The notes under the pieces are model-generated. The model was not told where the DNA came from, made no database searches, and was given only the letters and a program-made list of their open reading frames with translations. A stretch of 64,000 nt of DNA from Thunnus maccoyii. Lineage: Eukaryota; Chordata; Actinopteri; Scombriformes; Scombridae. This document shows positions 1 to 12,300 of the stretch, piece by piece. Where the stretch lies: NCBI RefSeq assembly GCF_910596095.1, contig NC_056535.1:2761001-2825000 (forward strand), written 5' to 3'. Position 1 is the first letter of the stretch. Each line of letters opens with the position of its first letter. The position numbers and the translations under genes are program-made.

Positions 1-1390
1 GCTGCCTTACTGCTAAGAGCTGAAATGTGAAATCAAGGTGTTTGTTTGAAAACCTCTAAGATATATCTACAATACAAAAAAATACAAGGATTTTAAGGAA
101 AACTGTCTTCCTAAGACACAAATCTATAAAAACAGCTCACAAGTATATATTTTCATTTTTTTTAAATGTTCAGTGAATTCATGAGCAGCTGGGCACTGCA
201 GTTTTTTTTTTAGCAAACATTACTCAAAGAGGAGGAAATAGTGCTACTATTGAATCACAATATATGGGGCAACATGAAGAGAAAAATTCAAGAATTTGAA
301 ATACTTTGACGAGTGATGTAGTACGGCATAGTGCTAAAGTTAATGCTTTCTAATGAAGATACATGGCAAATTTACATTGGTTCCTTTACAAATAGGTAAC
401 ATACCTTGGTGTTATACTGACTGCTAATGGAAGTCGCCTGATCATCTTTTTAGCTGAAGAAAAAGAGGAAAGAAAATGGAAGTGTCTGAGTTGCCATCTC
501 GTGAGACTTCACTGAAAATCCTCACCCTTTACAGCCTGCAGTATCCCACAATTCACTCTGTTCTGGTGGCATGTTTAGGTTTTGAGACTGGTGGCAGGAA
601 CTCATGATGATAATGATTATATGAACACAAACATAAAGTTGGACTCCTGACGTTTAAGTGTGCCTGCCTGACTGACAGAAACACAACACACAGGCTGAGT
701 GTAGTGAATTCAAGGCTGAAAGCATGGACCAACCTGACAAGGAGGGTGACTAATCCCAGAGCCTTTGACGCCCTTGTGAAACCTTAAAGGCCCCAGGTTC
801 ACCAGGGGAGGCACTGCGTCATCACCTGATAGTGAAGCCCTTTATTGTGGAGGGGCCCTGTGTAGAAATCTAGTTTTAAAGGCTAAATTATTTCAGTTGA
901 TATTACACTGAAATGATCGATATTAATGAATAACGTTTCATGTTTTAAATCGTATTACCACAAACTAACTTTTGGTAAAGACAATTGAGTCACCCGTTGC
1001 TCAGGTAGGCCTCAGATTTCACAGAGTGGAGGGCGGAGAGAAGACACACACACAGAAATGACTGATGTAAGACTTGATGTAAATGTACTTTGACAGAAGA
1101 TCATGTTTCTCCTTGTGAAACCAGTCAGTTGAGTTCAGTGCAAGTGATACACACTTCAGTACAAATAACACTCCTGACTAACAGACAAGCACAGCATGGT
1201 CCATTAAATCTGTCTTAAGTGTTTGTTTCATTAAACAGGTGATTTAAAGTGATGTGTAGAGACAAAGTGATCGTCTTGTTGATATCATACATGACCCCTG
1301 ACCTCTAATATCTCTGTTCCACTTCAATGAGTCACACAATGGACTGTAAATAAATTAACTTGTCAGTCCATGAGATCAGTGGTGGATGCT
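1..1390. other. Intergenic, with a fragment of a dispersed repeat
   Basis: No gene seen. About 175-245 (cagctgggcactgcag, then agcaaacattactcaaagag) resembles 3385-3450 and is probably a fragment of the same repeat family. Confidence 0.4.
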
Positions 1391-1888
1391 GTGTATGGAG
1401 TCTGGAATGTGCCACAAAAATAATCCTAAACCTTTTCATTGTTGAATTATAATCAATTAATACATTTCTAAAAGCTGTTATCAATTGATGATATCAATCT
1501 GCAGTTATCATTTCATGATCCCTGTAGTTACAAGACATGTGTAAGCAACACAGAGAGCAGCAGGAGCTCTGATTGGCCAGCTGTAAATTGAGACAGATTA
1601 ATGTGATATGTAATATGAGTGGAATAACAATTAAATGTAAAGATATATTTTCAAAGTTGAAGATGAATTATGAATTCATAATTTATAAACAGAATACAGA
1701 AGTGGAATAATTACCAAATTGATTTTTTTTTCTTATATTTTTTTATTATTTTAATTATTTTGAGTTTTTAAATGAATAAATTAAATTCAATGTAATTAAT
1801 CTATTTGTATTTGGTTTATTAATTGATCACAGTTAAACACTGAAAAAGTCTATAATTATTCTGGTGGCACACCCCAGACTCCATACAG
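1391..1888. mobile_element. Imperfect-inverted-repeat element (MITE-like)
   Basis: The left arm 1391-1425 (TATGGAGTCTGGaaTGTGCC) and the right arm 1854-1888 (GGCACACCCCAGACTCCATA) are imperfect inverted copies of about 35 bp enclosing AT-rich sequence, giving a 500-bp non-autonomous DNA transposon shape. No target duplication was confidently seen. Confidence 0.55.
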
Positions 1889-2958
1889 GTCTACACTACA
1901 CTAAACACACTGTGCCCTCTGCAGTATGTTACATTTAGTACATAATATTTACCACACTCTTGTAATTATGGAGTTAATTATTTGTTGAGTTTTTTGTTTC
2001 TGCAGGTATCGGAGCATCATACTGTCTGCAGATTGAGTGTGACCTCTGACTGGGCTCTGCTTTTCAGCTGAACAGAATCTGAAGTTGATGAGCCTTGATG
2101 TGTGTAATTAACCACCAACAATAGCACACCCATTCCCCCTTCAGAGTTTCTCAACACTGGAAGGATGCACAGTTGGAATGTGACAGTTTCAACATTGTCA
2201 GGCAGTCAGCGTGCAAAAGCTGGATCCCTCTGTTAGTGAATGTGCAGTGCAGATGTCATGTTATTGATATGTAGCACTACGTGCAGTGCATCCCCTGGGG
2301 CTGTAAAACCAGGAAGCAACGAATGAACCTACATCCTGAACAATTGTCCTTAGTCTGCTTCAGTTAGACCGACTTCTTTCTGCAGCCACTCAAAACAGGT
2401 CAGCCTAAATGTCACTGACCTGTTTAACCACTGAACAGAACAGAGTGTGTATTGTAAGTGAGAAAAAGATCATTTCCTTTGGCAATATTCTAAAACCCAA
2501 GTGCTATGACTGTTTCTTACATATTTGAATTCACACCAAGTAACATTCATCCTACCATAGCTTCCACTGGAGGACACAGTTTCCATTGGTGCAACTGAGT
2601 TAAATACTCCCTCTACCTAGTCATCTATCAAGTCTTGAGTTAATCAAGTGGTATAGTATCAGTTTGAATGGATTATCTTAATTTCACCAAATAGTATTCA
2701 ACTTGCTAAAATGAGATCACATTGAACACAGCTGGCTGTCTAAAAAACTCATAAACAATCAATCAACCACTGACTGAACTAGCCAATCAGTCATCACTGA
2801 TAAGAAAAGCTGAGTCATTGTCTCAGTTTGTGAATGTGACTTCAAATCAGCTTTGATGAATTCCATACATAACGACACAAAAATATTATGATAACAAAAA
2901 CATGAGAGGAAAATGCCTTGTGTAATAATAGTTAATATTATCATCGAATTCCTCATTT
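1889..2958. other. Intergenic, nothing recognised
   Basis: AT-rich sequence without a supported gene, RNA or clear repeat. Confidence 0.4.
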
Positions 2959-3640
2959 TAAAAAAAATGAATGATACAATATCATTAAAAGATAAGGTTG
3001 GCAATATTCTATATATTTCTTATAGTCAACAAATCTCATGTGCAGAGTAAAACCAACAATGAACTGATCTACTAACATGTATTGTGTGTGTATCCAAAGC
3101 CTGATATATCTCATTTCTCTATTTCTCACACGTCAGCGAGCCACACTGCTGCACTGGATGACATTTCCTTTGCCACAAAGAGTTCAATCACAATAGTTTG
3201 TTTAAAAACGACTCCAAAGACTATTGTTCTTGTTTTTTGGAAAGTCCTAAACCAACAACACTAACTTTCTGTGTGACGTACTTATCCCCAAAACCACTGG
3301 TTCCTATTGAATTATAAGTCTTTTAAAAAAAAAACAGATCACAAATACAGTGTATAGTTTCATTTCCTTTCTTAGAAGGCTAATTTCATAAAACAGCTGG
3401 TCACAGCTGTGTTTTTTTGTAGCAAACCTCACTCAAACAGAAGGAAATTGTGTATTGTGTATTTTTACCTTATGCTTTAATAATTTCTACTGATTCAAAG
3501 GTTGTGTATTGACCAGCTGATTTTAGCCCACAATGTCCTACATTAGTTTGTGTTTATTTTGAGCTTGTGTCATGTATAAAAATCATGTCACCTGAGTTCA
3601 GGAGGGATTTTGGAGATTTATATAAAAGCGATGTCAGTTT
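2959..3640 (+). repeat. Dispersed fish repeat, copy 1
   Basis: The block from atgatacaatatcattaaaa through tgcagagtaaaaccaac and ctgatatatctcatttctct recurs at 6130-6310 and, more diverged, at 56480-56680 in the same orientation. The three copies share a long internal sequence without coding capacity. Probably a non-autonomous transposon; the ends are not defined. Confidence 0.6.
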
Positions 3641-3803
3641 AAAATCCTGATCACTGAAGTGACTGAGTGTAGTGCAGTGCTGGTAAACAGAGACGGGCTA
3701 AGACAGGTTAACACAGAAATAGAGTGTCCAACACAGTTCCCTGAGAGTTCATCACTAAGGCTTGAAATACCAACAGGACAAAATGAAATGACCATTACAC
3801 TAC

Positions 3804-3809
<6 letters not shown>

Positions 3810-3867
<58 letters not shown>
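3810..3867. repeat. (CA)n microsatellite
   Basis: About 29 uninterrupted CA units, followed by an imperfect acaacacaac tail. It generates the poly-His and poly-Cys/Val open frames on the two strands, which are artefacts. Confidence 0.95.
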
Positions 3868-3868
<1 letters not shown>

Positions 3869-5485
3869 CACAACACAAGACTCCAAAATCCAAATGATTC
3901 TTCAGTTGAATTTTGTTAAAGATGAAATGTGGTGACAGCTGCATTCACAATTTATGAAAAAAACAAGACTTTCAGAAGTAATGAAATGTTAGTATGTAAA
4001 CATGTATAAAATATTTCTGAAGAGGTGATTTACAAGTTGATAGAGATGTAACAGCTTGATGATTTCTTGATTTATATTTCCCTGAAACTGATAAAAACAT
4101 TCAGTGAGGAGAGATCCAGTCAATCAACCTTCTATTTACAGACATTTTCCTTTAAAGGTGAACAGTGTGGATTTTCTCAAACTCAAGTTTGACATTTATG
4201 AGAGGCAGGCCTTTCCTTATTGTCGACAGAAAATTGCTGGAATTAAATTCATCTCACAGTAAAAATGTCCTTTTCATTTCTTTAACTTCTTCCTGAATGG
4301 TTAAAGACAGAGGACAGCCTGCTGTTGGTGTTGGAAAACAAAACATTCAACACTGCCCTCAAGTGGTGGAATATCAACACTACAGTACATTACTTTACGG
4401 TGGTCCAGGCTCCAAGCAACCACATATAGATGTATTTAAAACTACAAAACAAAACAGAAAAATAACACATTGTCAAGTAAATACATTCAGAGCATCTGTG
4501 TTTGGTATTGCTTGTGGGAATTTGGAAGGTTTAAGGATCTAAGGAGGTCAAATTATACTGAATAGGCTTTGCCGATTTTAAAATACACTTCAACATAGTT
4601 TATAGTTTAGTTTATTTATTTGCATGATTAAAAAAACACAAAAACACATAAAAGGAGTAAAAAGGATTTATAAAAATCCAAAGGAGCTTATGGCATATCA
4701 TCAAAAAAGGGAATATAAAGCTAATAATATTTAATATTGTAGTTAATCAAAGAAAAAAAAAGTTTTTCTTTATATGCGCGCTTCTTTATTTATTTTGTCT
4801 GTGTAATGAAAAAAACACACTTTGTATTCTCTACACCATTTTAGACTCATATTAAACTCATATTGTATAACCTTGAACATGTAACCATTTAGTTTATGCT
4901 CATCTTTGGTTTTGTTGACTGGATCCAAATAGGGAGTAGTTTTGTCTTGAACAAGCTACAGTCATTTCTGAAGTGTTTGACAGCTTTGATGAGATCCAGC
5001 ATTGGACCACACACACATCCTGATACTGTTTCCCACACTCCTTGCCTATAAAAGTATGTACACTTTGTAACTGACATCAGACTGCAATTACACTCTGTTG
5101 TGACTGTATGCTGATCCCTTGCAAGGTTTTTCATTAAAGACAGAAAGACAACTTGGTATTTGTCGGCTTTTTGTTTTCAGATTTCCACCACATCTGTATA
5201 CACACAGACAAACACAGCACTAACAAACAGGAGAAAATAGAAAAAAGATGCCAATTTTGAATTAAATTAAATAACCAATAATGACATGTGCCAACAATAA
5301 AATAAATACATATGTATCGCTAATGACACACATACTATACAACTGACAGACAATATACTAGGAGAAAGAAAGAATTCCACAACATTAAATATAATAGTTT
5401 GGCTCATCAAATAAGCCATACGCCTAAATTTAAAGTTGGTCAGAGAGGAAGATTGTGCTGCAATATGTTGGCACTTATTGTTGCC
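3868..5485. other. Intergenic, nothing recognised
   Basis: AT-rich sequence with short A/T runs; no gene or clear repeat boundaries identified. ORFs at 4297-4542 and 4889-5134 lack any recognisable protein feature. Confidence 0.4.
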
Positions 5486-5796
5486 ATCAGGGACTTTGGA
5501 ACGACCTGCCTGAGGAGATGAGGCTCGCAGAATCAGTAACTTCTTTTAAATCACTTCTTAAAACCCATTTCTACAGACCTGCTTTAATGTAATGTTGTCT
5601 TTCGATCATCTTTCTATTGTCTTTTAATCTTTTCATCATCTCTTTATTGTTTTTCTTTGTCTTTCTTTGTCAGACCTGTTATTGTTTTCTGTGTCGTGTC
5701 TTTGCTTTGCATTGTACTGCTTTTGCTTTGTCTGTCAAAGCACTTTGTAAACTCTGTTTTTAAAGGTGCTACATGAATAAAGATATTATTATTATT
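5486..5796 (+). mobile_element. LINE 3' end, L2/CR1-like (5'-truncated)
   Basis: 5494-5592 encodes the end of a reverse-transcriptase ORF, LWNDLPEEMRLAESVTSFKS followed by LLKTHFYRPALM and a stop, the conserved C-terminus of L2/CR1-type LINEs of fish. It is followed by a T-rich 3'UTR ending in AATAAAGATATTATTATT, the short tandem tail typical of such elements. The 5' part is missing, the usual result of incomplete reverse transcription. Confidence 0.75.
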
Positions 5797-6125
5797 CCAC
5801 AGCTGAGCTCCCCACAGCCTGTATCTGATAGAGAATTGACAGAGAGCTGTTGAGTTGAGCTCATAGGACTTGGTTTTACAATCCCATATTATAATCGGCA
5901 ATCATTCCTTGAGTGGGGTTAGGGGTAAACGCCTCACTGGGGTCATCAGGTGGGCACCCTCATTTTTAGGTGTTTCGTTGATGGGCCCATAACACTTCCA
6001 GAGGGCTCAACAGTGACACCTGGCGTCCCAGGTGCACCCCCCTCTGCTTTTACCCCGCCTGCCTGCTGATGGTCATCTTGCTGTCCAGTTCTTGTCATCA
6101 AATTCCTAAATATTTATTGGATTTT
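5797..6125. other. Intergenic, nothing recognised
   Basis: Includes a GC-richer patch at about 5910-6070 without coding signal or identified repeat. Confidence 0.35.
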
Positions 6126-6320
6126 TAAATTAATGATACAATATCATTAAAAGATAAGGTTGGTGATATTCTATATGTTTCTTATTGACAACAAATCTCA
6201 TGTGCAGAGCAAAAGAAATAATCATTCTCATCCTACTAACAAGTATTATATGTGTATCAAAGCCTGATATATCTTATTCCTCTGTGCCGTAGAACTCCGT
6301 TGTCCAAAACTATTAAGAAC
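6126..6320 (+). repeat. Dispersed fish repeat, copy 2
   Basis: Closely matches 2959-3160: atgatacaatatcattaaaa, then gataaggttggtgatattct and the tgatatatcttattcctctg segment, continuing with gccgtagaactccgttgtcc, which copy 1 lacks and copy 3 (56480-56680) shares. Confidence 0.6.
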
Positions 6321-6643
6321 ACGTCAGTGACTGGTGATTTGAACTCCCTCTGTTCAAACTCTCCTATCTTTGTTGCAGCAAAACCCTTTGACATTTTAGC
6401 ATATCATAGCAGGAAAAGCACAAGTGTAGTTAATAATCTGAATCATGGCTACATTCCATTTAGGTGTGCAGGCTTTATGGCCCTCATATTGTAATGCTGG
6501 TTCACTGGCTTGACTTAATGGGACACCTAAATGGAACAGGGTCATCATTAATATTATTAGTTACACTTGTACTTTTCATGCTTTGACAAGTCACATGTCT
6601 GCTGTGGAAAAGGTCTATCAGAGGACTATAGGGCTTCCATTAC

Positions 6644-7695
6644 TTAAAGGTATAATATGTAATTATTCCACATTAAAATGTCTAAAAACAACTAGACCTA
6701 TGTTATATATTTTGCTGAGTTGTGTACTTACATTATCCCAAATGTTTCCAACAATTTTCAAACCCAGAGAAATCTGTAATTTAACCAAAGTAACAGACCG
6801 TTTCATTTGGTCGCATGTCAATGGCGTCATACCTCCTCTACCAAAGAGTAAACACGCACAAGATGCGTCAGCGCTGTGTTTGTCCACTACAATGGCGTCT
6901 ACCAAAGAGTAACTTACACACATACAAGATAATACATCGGCGTTGTGGTTGTTTCACATAAACTGTTATAAATGGACTTTTATTCAGTTTTAGGCCACAT
7001 TTTGATGATAAATTTAGGTCACTTTTAATTATATGTTTTAGCCGGAAGAAGGATTTTAGTCACTGGACGTCTGGATCTTAAGTTATCAGAGAAATAAACT
7101 GGGCAAACGTTAGCAGCAGCTCGGCTAACAGCCCCTCCAGGAAGTCCGGTGGTCGCCGAACATCGTCGGAGAAATATTGATTTTTTGGGGGGTGAAACAG
7201 CTTTAATTAGTATTTTTAACGATTTTAATCTGCATGTACGTTTGTTTTTGGAGAGAAGGAGACCTCTGAGGATAATTTGGTTCCCGGGAGAAACCGGCCG
7301 AACGTCTGGATCTTACATTATAAGAGAAATAAACTGAATAAGTGTTAGCAACAGCTCGGCTAACAGCCCGTACCGGATGTCCGGTGGTCACCGTACATCG
7401 TTGGAGAAACACTGATTTTTTTTAGGTGAAACTGCTTTATTCAGTGTTTTTACCTGTAATCGCCGGGTCCGTTTATTCTGGAGAGGAGAAGACGTCTGCA
7501 GGTAATTCGGCTCCCGGTAAAAACATCTCGAATGATTAACACTTGAGTAATCTTATCCCGGTGAAGCTGGTTATTAAACAATGAAGACAACAACTCCCAT
7601 GATCCCTTGGTACTTCACACCGTCATCACACTCCGTCTTTTGTTATTGTTTTGATTGAGACCCCTAGCGGCTGAAATTACATATTATGCGTTTAA
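6644..7695. mobile_element. 1.05-kb TTAA-bounded non-autonomous transposon with internal tandem repeat
   Basis: Ends are inverted: TTAAAGGTATAATATGTAATT on the left and AATTACATATTATGCGTTTAA on the right, so the termini match in about 17 of 20 positions and each carries TTAA. The interior holds two tandem copies (about 7067-7301 and 7302-7535, period 235 bp) of a unit starting ACGTCTGGATCTTA and containing agcagctcggctaacagccc-like and ccgaacatcgtcggagaaat-like blocks. ORFs inside (6583-6912, 7149-7337) are not transposase. Confidence 0.75.
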
Positions 7696-9144
7696 CAGTT
7701 CATTTGATGAGGATGTAAACTTCTACAAATTGATGCTCAGCGTCAGAATTTAACCACACTGAAATACAGAGACAACAATATGTATCACACAAAATGAACT
7801 CATATTTCCTTGCTTAACTGTATGTTCTCACCACATTTTGCATTGTTAATACAGTGAGGATTCCAAAGTGAGCACAGGCCACTCAAACAGTAAAGCGTTT
7901 GCATTAACCTTTGGATTTAATGTGTCTTGTGCTATCATTTACGGTTAAATTCACATTAAAGTACAATATGTTACTCAGTAATGGAAAGAGTGCTTGTGTA
8001 AAGAATACAGTGCATTACCACAAGTGAATTTTAGAAAGTTGCTCACCAGGGTACCACTAGGTGGAGACAAATACCCATCCTGGTTTCTGCCAGTTTTGCT
8101 GTAGGTATGAACTTCACTCACATTATGTCATGTATTTGACCTTACAGGTAGACACACACATGCAAACATACACATACAGGGACATCTGTCTACTAGCAGT
8201 CAAGCAGCTTCTTCATTGGACCTGAATGAAATCTGCTGTAAATATTGTTGATATTAACACTGAATGAAATCATGTAGTTATATATAAGAGGTTACTCTGC
8301 TGTCCTGAGCTTTTTGTTTTCTTTAAATCAGCGTTCATGTATATTTTGTAGCAGGCAGCAGAACAAGCTGTAAACACAACTTGGACATGTTATCACCTTG
8401 CATTTACACATCCAGCAGACACAGTGAAAAACTGGTATTCATTTTGAGTCGTGTTACTAGCCACCTGATAAGTCCAATATTCACTAAATGCTCACTAGCC
8501 AGACACTAACTTTATCTGCCAGCTGAGGGTTGAAGGTTGAAGGTTGATGAGAGCAGTGAGAGTCAACCAAAACAATAAAGTTGCGAGTCGTAAAATGAAA
8601 ACAATGAGCTGAAAAAAAGGCTAGTCATAAAACTATTGATTGGTGCAGCTTTACTCTCATTGTCTCAGAGCTGATGAACTAACATGTTGACTATAAGACA
8701 TGTATAAGCCCTGATATGTGGTGAGTGTGTATCTGTCAACTTCTTTTAATGTTTTTCTGCCCTCTAGTGTTCAAAAGTAATTTATCTCAGCTTTAAGCCA
8801 TTTAGGCCTATTAGGTCCAACTGGAGATTTTGACAGAGAGAGATTATGTTAAATAAAGAAAAGCAAGAAAAAGAAAAAAGAAGTTAAAGAAATAAAGGCA
8901 CAAAGATGTTGTGAATCAACAGAGGAAAGATCAAACAGGTTCTTCATTTGTTCAACCACCCCAAATTACAACGTGCCCACAACTGTCGGCTAACTAAGCA
9001 TATTGCAGGTAAAAAGTGTCCAGGGCACTATGTGGCAGTGGAAAAGATTCTCTGCAGGAATGTGGAGATAGGCCTGGGAGTTTTCATTCTTCTCCTGTAA
9101 CTATTTACTTTGCAGTCCACTGCCTGTGACATCAGAACCCAGAC
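7696..9144. other. Upstream region of ccn5
   Basis: AT-rich sequence without recognised coding or repeat content; the proximal part must contain the ccn5 regulatory region. Confidence 0.4.
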
Positions 9145-9152
9145 TATATAAA
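9145..9152 (+). promoter_or_regulatory. ccn5: TATA box of ccn5
   Basis: TATATAAA lies 112 bp upstream of the ccn5 ATG, so transcription would be expected to start near 9175-9180 with a short 5'UTR of about 85 nt. The spacing is that of a focused TATA promoter, as in other inducible CCN genes. No experimental support is available here. Confidence 0.55.
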
Positions 9153-9263
9153 TGAATGGAGGTAGACAGCTTTAATAAATACATCTACACTCTCCTCTAG
9201 AGGAGGAGAAAAAGAAGAAGAGAAGGAGACTAGAAGAAAAAAAGAGCAAAGAGGACAGAGGTG

Positions 9264-9326
9264 ATGAAGATGGACAGAAGAGACGTCCAGCTGGTTTGCT
9301 CCGTGCTGCTGTGTATCATCACCCAG
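9264..9326 (+). CDS. ccn5: ccn5 exon 1 (signal peptide)
   Basis: Encodes 21 residues beginning MKMDRRDVQL and running into a hydrophobic VCSVLLCIIT core, a typical signal peptide. It ends at CAG|gtgaga in phase 0. A second ATG lies two codons downstream; the first is chosen because it is the 5'-most, although neither has a strong context. The likely signal peptidase site is just inside exon 2, after VWC and before QLC. That would place the extra cysteine C24 in the removed leader and leave the usual 12 IGFBP-module cysteines. Confidence 0.82.
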
Positions 9327-12300
9327 GTGAGACAAAATGAATCTGTAAAATTATTTATGTTAATATTAAGAATAGTTATTCTGTCAGTTGCATCAGTAAG
9401 ATATTATCATTGAATCTTTAAAGTGATGTGATGAACTGTGGTGAACGTGATATGTGCCTGCTTTTTGTACGTGTTTTGATGATGGCTGGGTTGGGTCCTA
9501 TATGATATTAAGATTATTGGAGGCAGCAATACAAAGACTTTAATCATCACACCATGAGGGAAATCACAAGTAATAATCTATTAGAGAGGATAGGATTTCT
9601 AGCCTAGTTGTCCTAAACTATGCATATTCTTATAGATACCAAGGCATCTATGTTGATGAATCATACACATCATCAATCATGAATATGTGAATCAGTGCTA
9701 AACAGTGCTGTTAGAGATTTTCTAGTTGTGCACAAATAGGCACCAAAGTTAGCTTTACTGGGAACCATGTGAGGTTATAGCTTATGGAACCAGCTTCTTA
9801 ATATGGAAGACAGCTGCCTGCTGCTGCTGAACAGGTTTTTTATTTGGGAGAAATAAATCAAGCAGCCCTGGTCAAAAGAAGCGAGCACTTTGTTTTACAA
9901 TTATTGGTTCTGTGAGTTTTGGGTTGTTGGGTTTACAATAAAAAGATTAACATTCGTCAGGCAAGAGAAGCTGTGTTTTCTGTTAACTGAGACTGTACAT
10001 TTAGGATAATAAAAACATTAAAATGATACAGAGAATCATGTTGTGTGTAATTGATATTAGAAGCATAGATCTTTATGTGCCCAGTTGAGATCTCAGTGTG
10101 GAAACTGGACAGTTTGTCAGTCTGGAAGAAGAAAAAGCAGATTTCTACAACGTGCCATTTTAATAATATAGAAAATGTGTTTAATTTTGTTTTCCATTGT
10201 CTTTTTTACTGGGGAACTGTATTTTGTTTATTTTATTTTTTTTAGAGGGAGTAAAACTTTGAGATAAGAAAAAAACCTTTATCAGGATAAAGTGTAGACT
10301 TACAGCATGTCTTTTCTCTTTTCTTTGCGATTTGGCACCCAATGACTTTGAAATGTTGCAAGTATATATAATGTTATAGTTGATGTTTTTCTTTTGCATT
10401 TTTGATTTGTAACTTCATGCTTGACATACAGCATAACATCGTCTTGTAATCTCACACGTGTTAGGCACTGTTGTTGCTGTGCAGGTAAATCCAGTCAGAC
10501 AGAATAATCCCCTAAAGTACATTCCACAAAGCATATTTGTGAACGTGTCAGAGATGTGAATCATCTTTTCTCTGTAATGAGTGATGAATAAAAGCTCACT
10601 TCCCATACAAAGAACAATAGAAGTTCATCAGATCATATCCAAACCTTTGTGGTTGGAAATTTGAAATACTGGAAGTGTGATGAGGGGCAGCCCCTTGAAA
10701 ACATTATGAGACCTGCCTCTCACTTATGTTATAATGTGATACTAGTAGCAGACTTCTTTTTTAAATTTTTCTCTGTTTTTGCATGTGTTTGCTTGTTTTG
10801 TCGTGTTGCTTGTTTGACTACAGCTCTCAAATGCTGCAGCACAGTTTATGAAAGGGAAAAACTTGAAAGTATACAGTATAGTAGACTTTGCTCTATTACT
10901 ATTAACACAGTATTAGTCAAAACACTAATACATGTGAGTGAATATGACACCATTTCTGCCTTATATTTGGTCATTTTTTAGTTATTTTATGATTTTACAA
11001 ACTCTCAAATTCTCTTTCTTTTTTGGAATCATGTGACAACAACCGACACTACTGTCAAATGTATAAAAAATTGTGATTGTGATCGTGAAAAAGTGGTGTA
11101 CCACGTCTTCACTGCATGTGTGAAACAGCTTTACCTGTAGTCAAGACAACAGGGCCTCTTCCTGTGGGTTCCATTTGTGATGAAGAGTGCAAAGAGCAGA
11201 TAGCAGGCAGTTTCAACAGTACAAAAATATCTTACCGTGGTACTTGAGGTAGAGATAAGAAAAACAAAAACAAGTTGACTTACACTGACATCTGCCATCC
11301 GGTGTAAAAAAAAGCCCTGGAACATGCAGAGCATTGGAGATGTATAGTATTTCAGTTGTTTCTTGTGTTTGCCGCATTTAAAGGGCCAGTTCACCCTAAT
11401 CACAATGAAACAATACTGTCACAAGTAGTTTGGCCAAGCAGACAGTCTCAGTGTTACATGCTGAGGTTTTAAGAATATCAAACTCTTAAAGCTTCCCCTG
11501 TACAATGGATGTGAGTTGAAAAGTGTGTGTGCTGCTCAAAGCATTTAAAAAAAAAAGTCAACAGCATCATGTTTTCCAGAAACAATTACATGGTTAGTCA
11601 ATGTAATTCACAGACCTTGTTGTGAACAGTTTTCTTCAGTAGAGAGTAGTTCCAGTGAAGATTGTTCACACTGAGGAGTGTGGATTATTTTTACATAATA
11701 TCTCCTAGTGCCAAATCCACTCTAATTTACAACCTTGTTATAATACCAGAGGAGATAGATAACTAGCTAATCAAACCGAAAGCACAACTATGTAACAGTA
11801 TAAACAGCTGCAGTTATTTTGTAACTTTTACTTTAGGTGTGGTGTCAACTGTGCGCTGGACCATGTCAGTGTGCACACACCGTGCCACGCTGCCCTGCCG
11901 GGGTTCCTCTGACATTAGACAGCTGTGGGTGCTGCCATGTGTGTGCCAGACAAGAGGGCGATGCCTGCACCGACCGGCTGCCCTGTGACACCCAACGAGG
12001 GCTGCAGTGTGACTACAGCGCCAGCTACCCTGGAGGGCCGGGACAGTGTGTCGGTGCGAACAGAATACAATTCTGTTTTTCAAATCCAAAACAGATTAGT
12101 TTGGATTAGAGCTGCAAATACTTGGGGAGTATTTTATATCTTTAGTTTTTCAGAAAATGGGGCAAATGAAAAATTTCAGGAAAACGTCAATGCAAGGCAT
12201 TTATTTAAACACTGAAATCATGTGAATACTGATACAGTTGCCACTGTTAATTTTGCACCTGCTATACTACCTTTTGTGAAGTTTTTAGGCACATCTCACA

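Noticed and set aside
3634-3919. Poly-His and poly-Cys/Val ORFs on both strands
   Set aside because: Created by the (CA)n microsatellite at 3810-3867.
6583-6912. 109-codon ORF
   Set aside because: Spans the left end of the TTAA-bounded element; no transposase or other family similarity seen.
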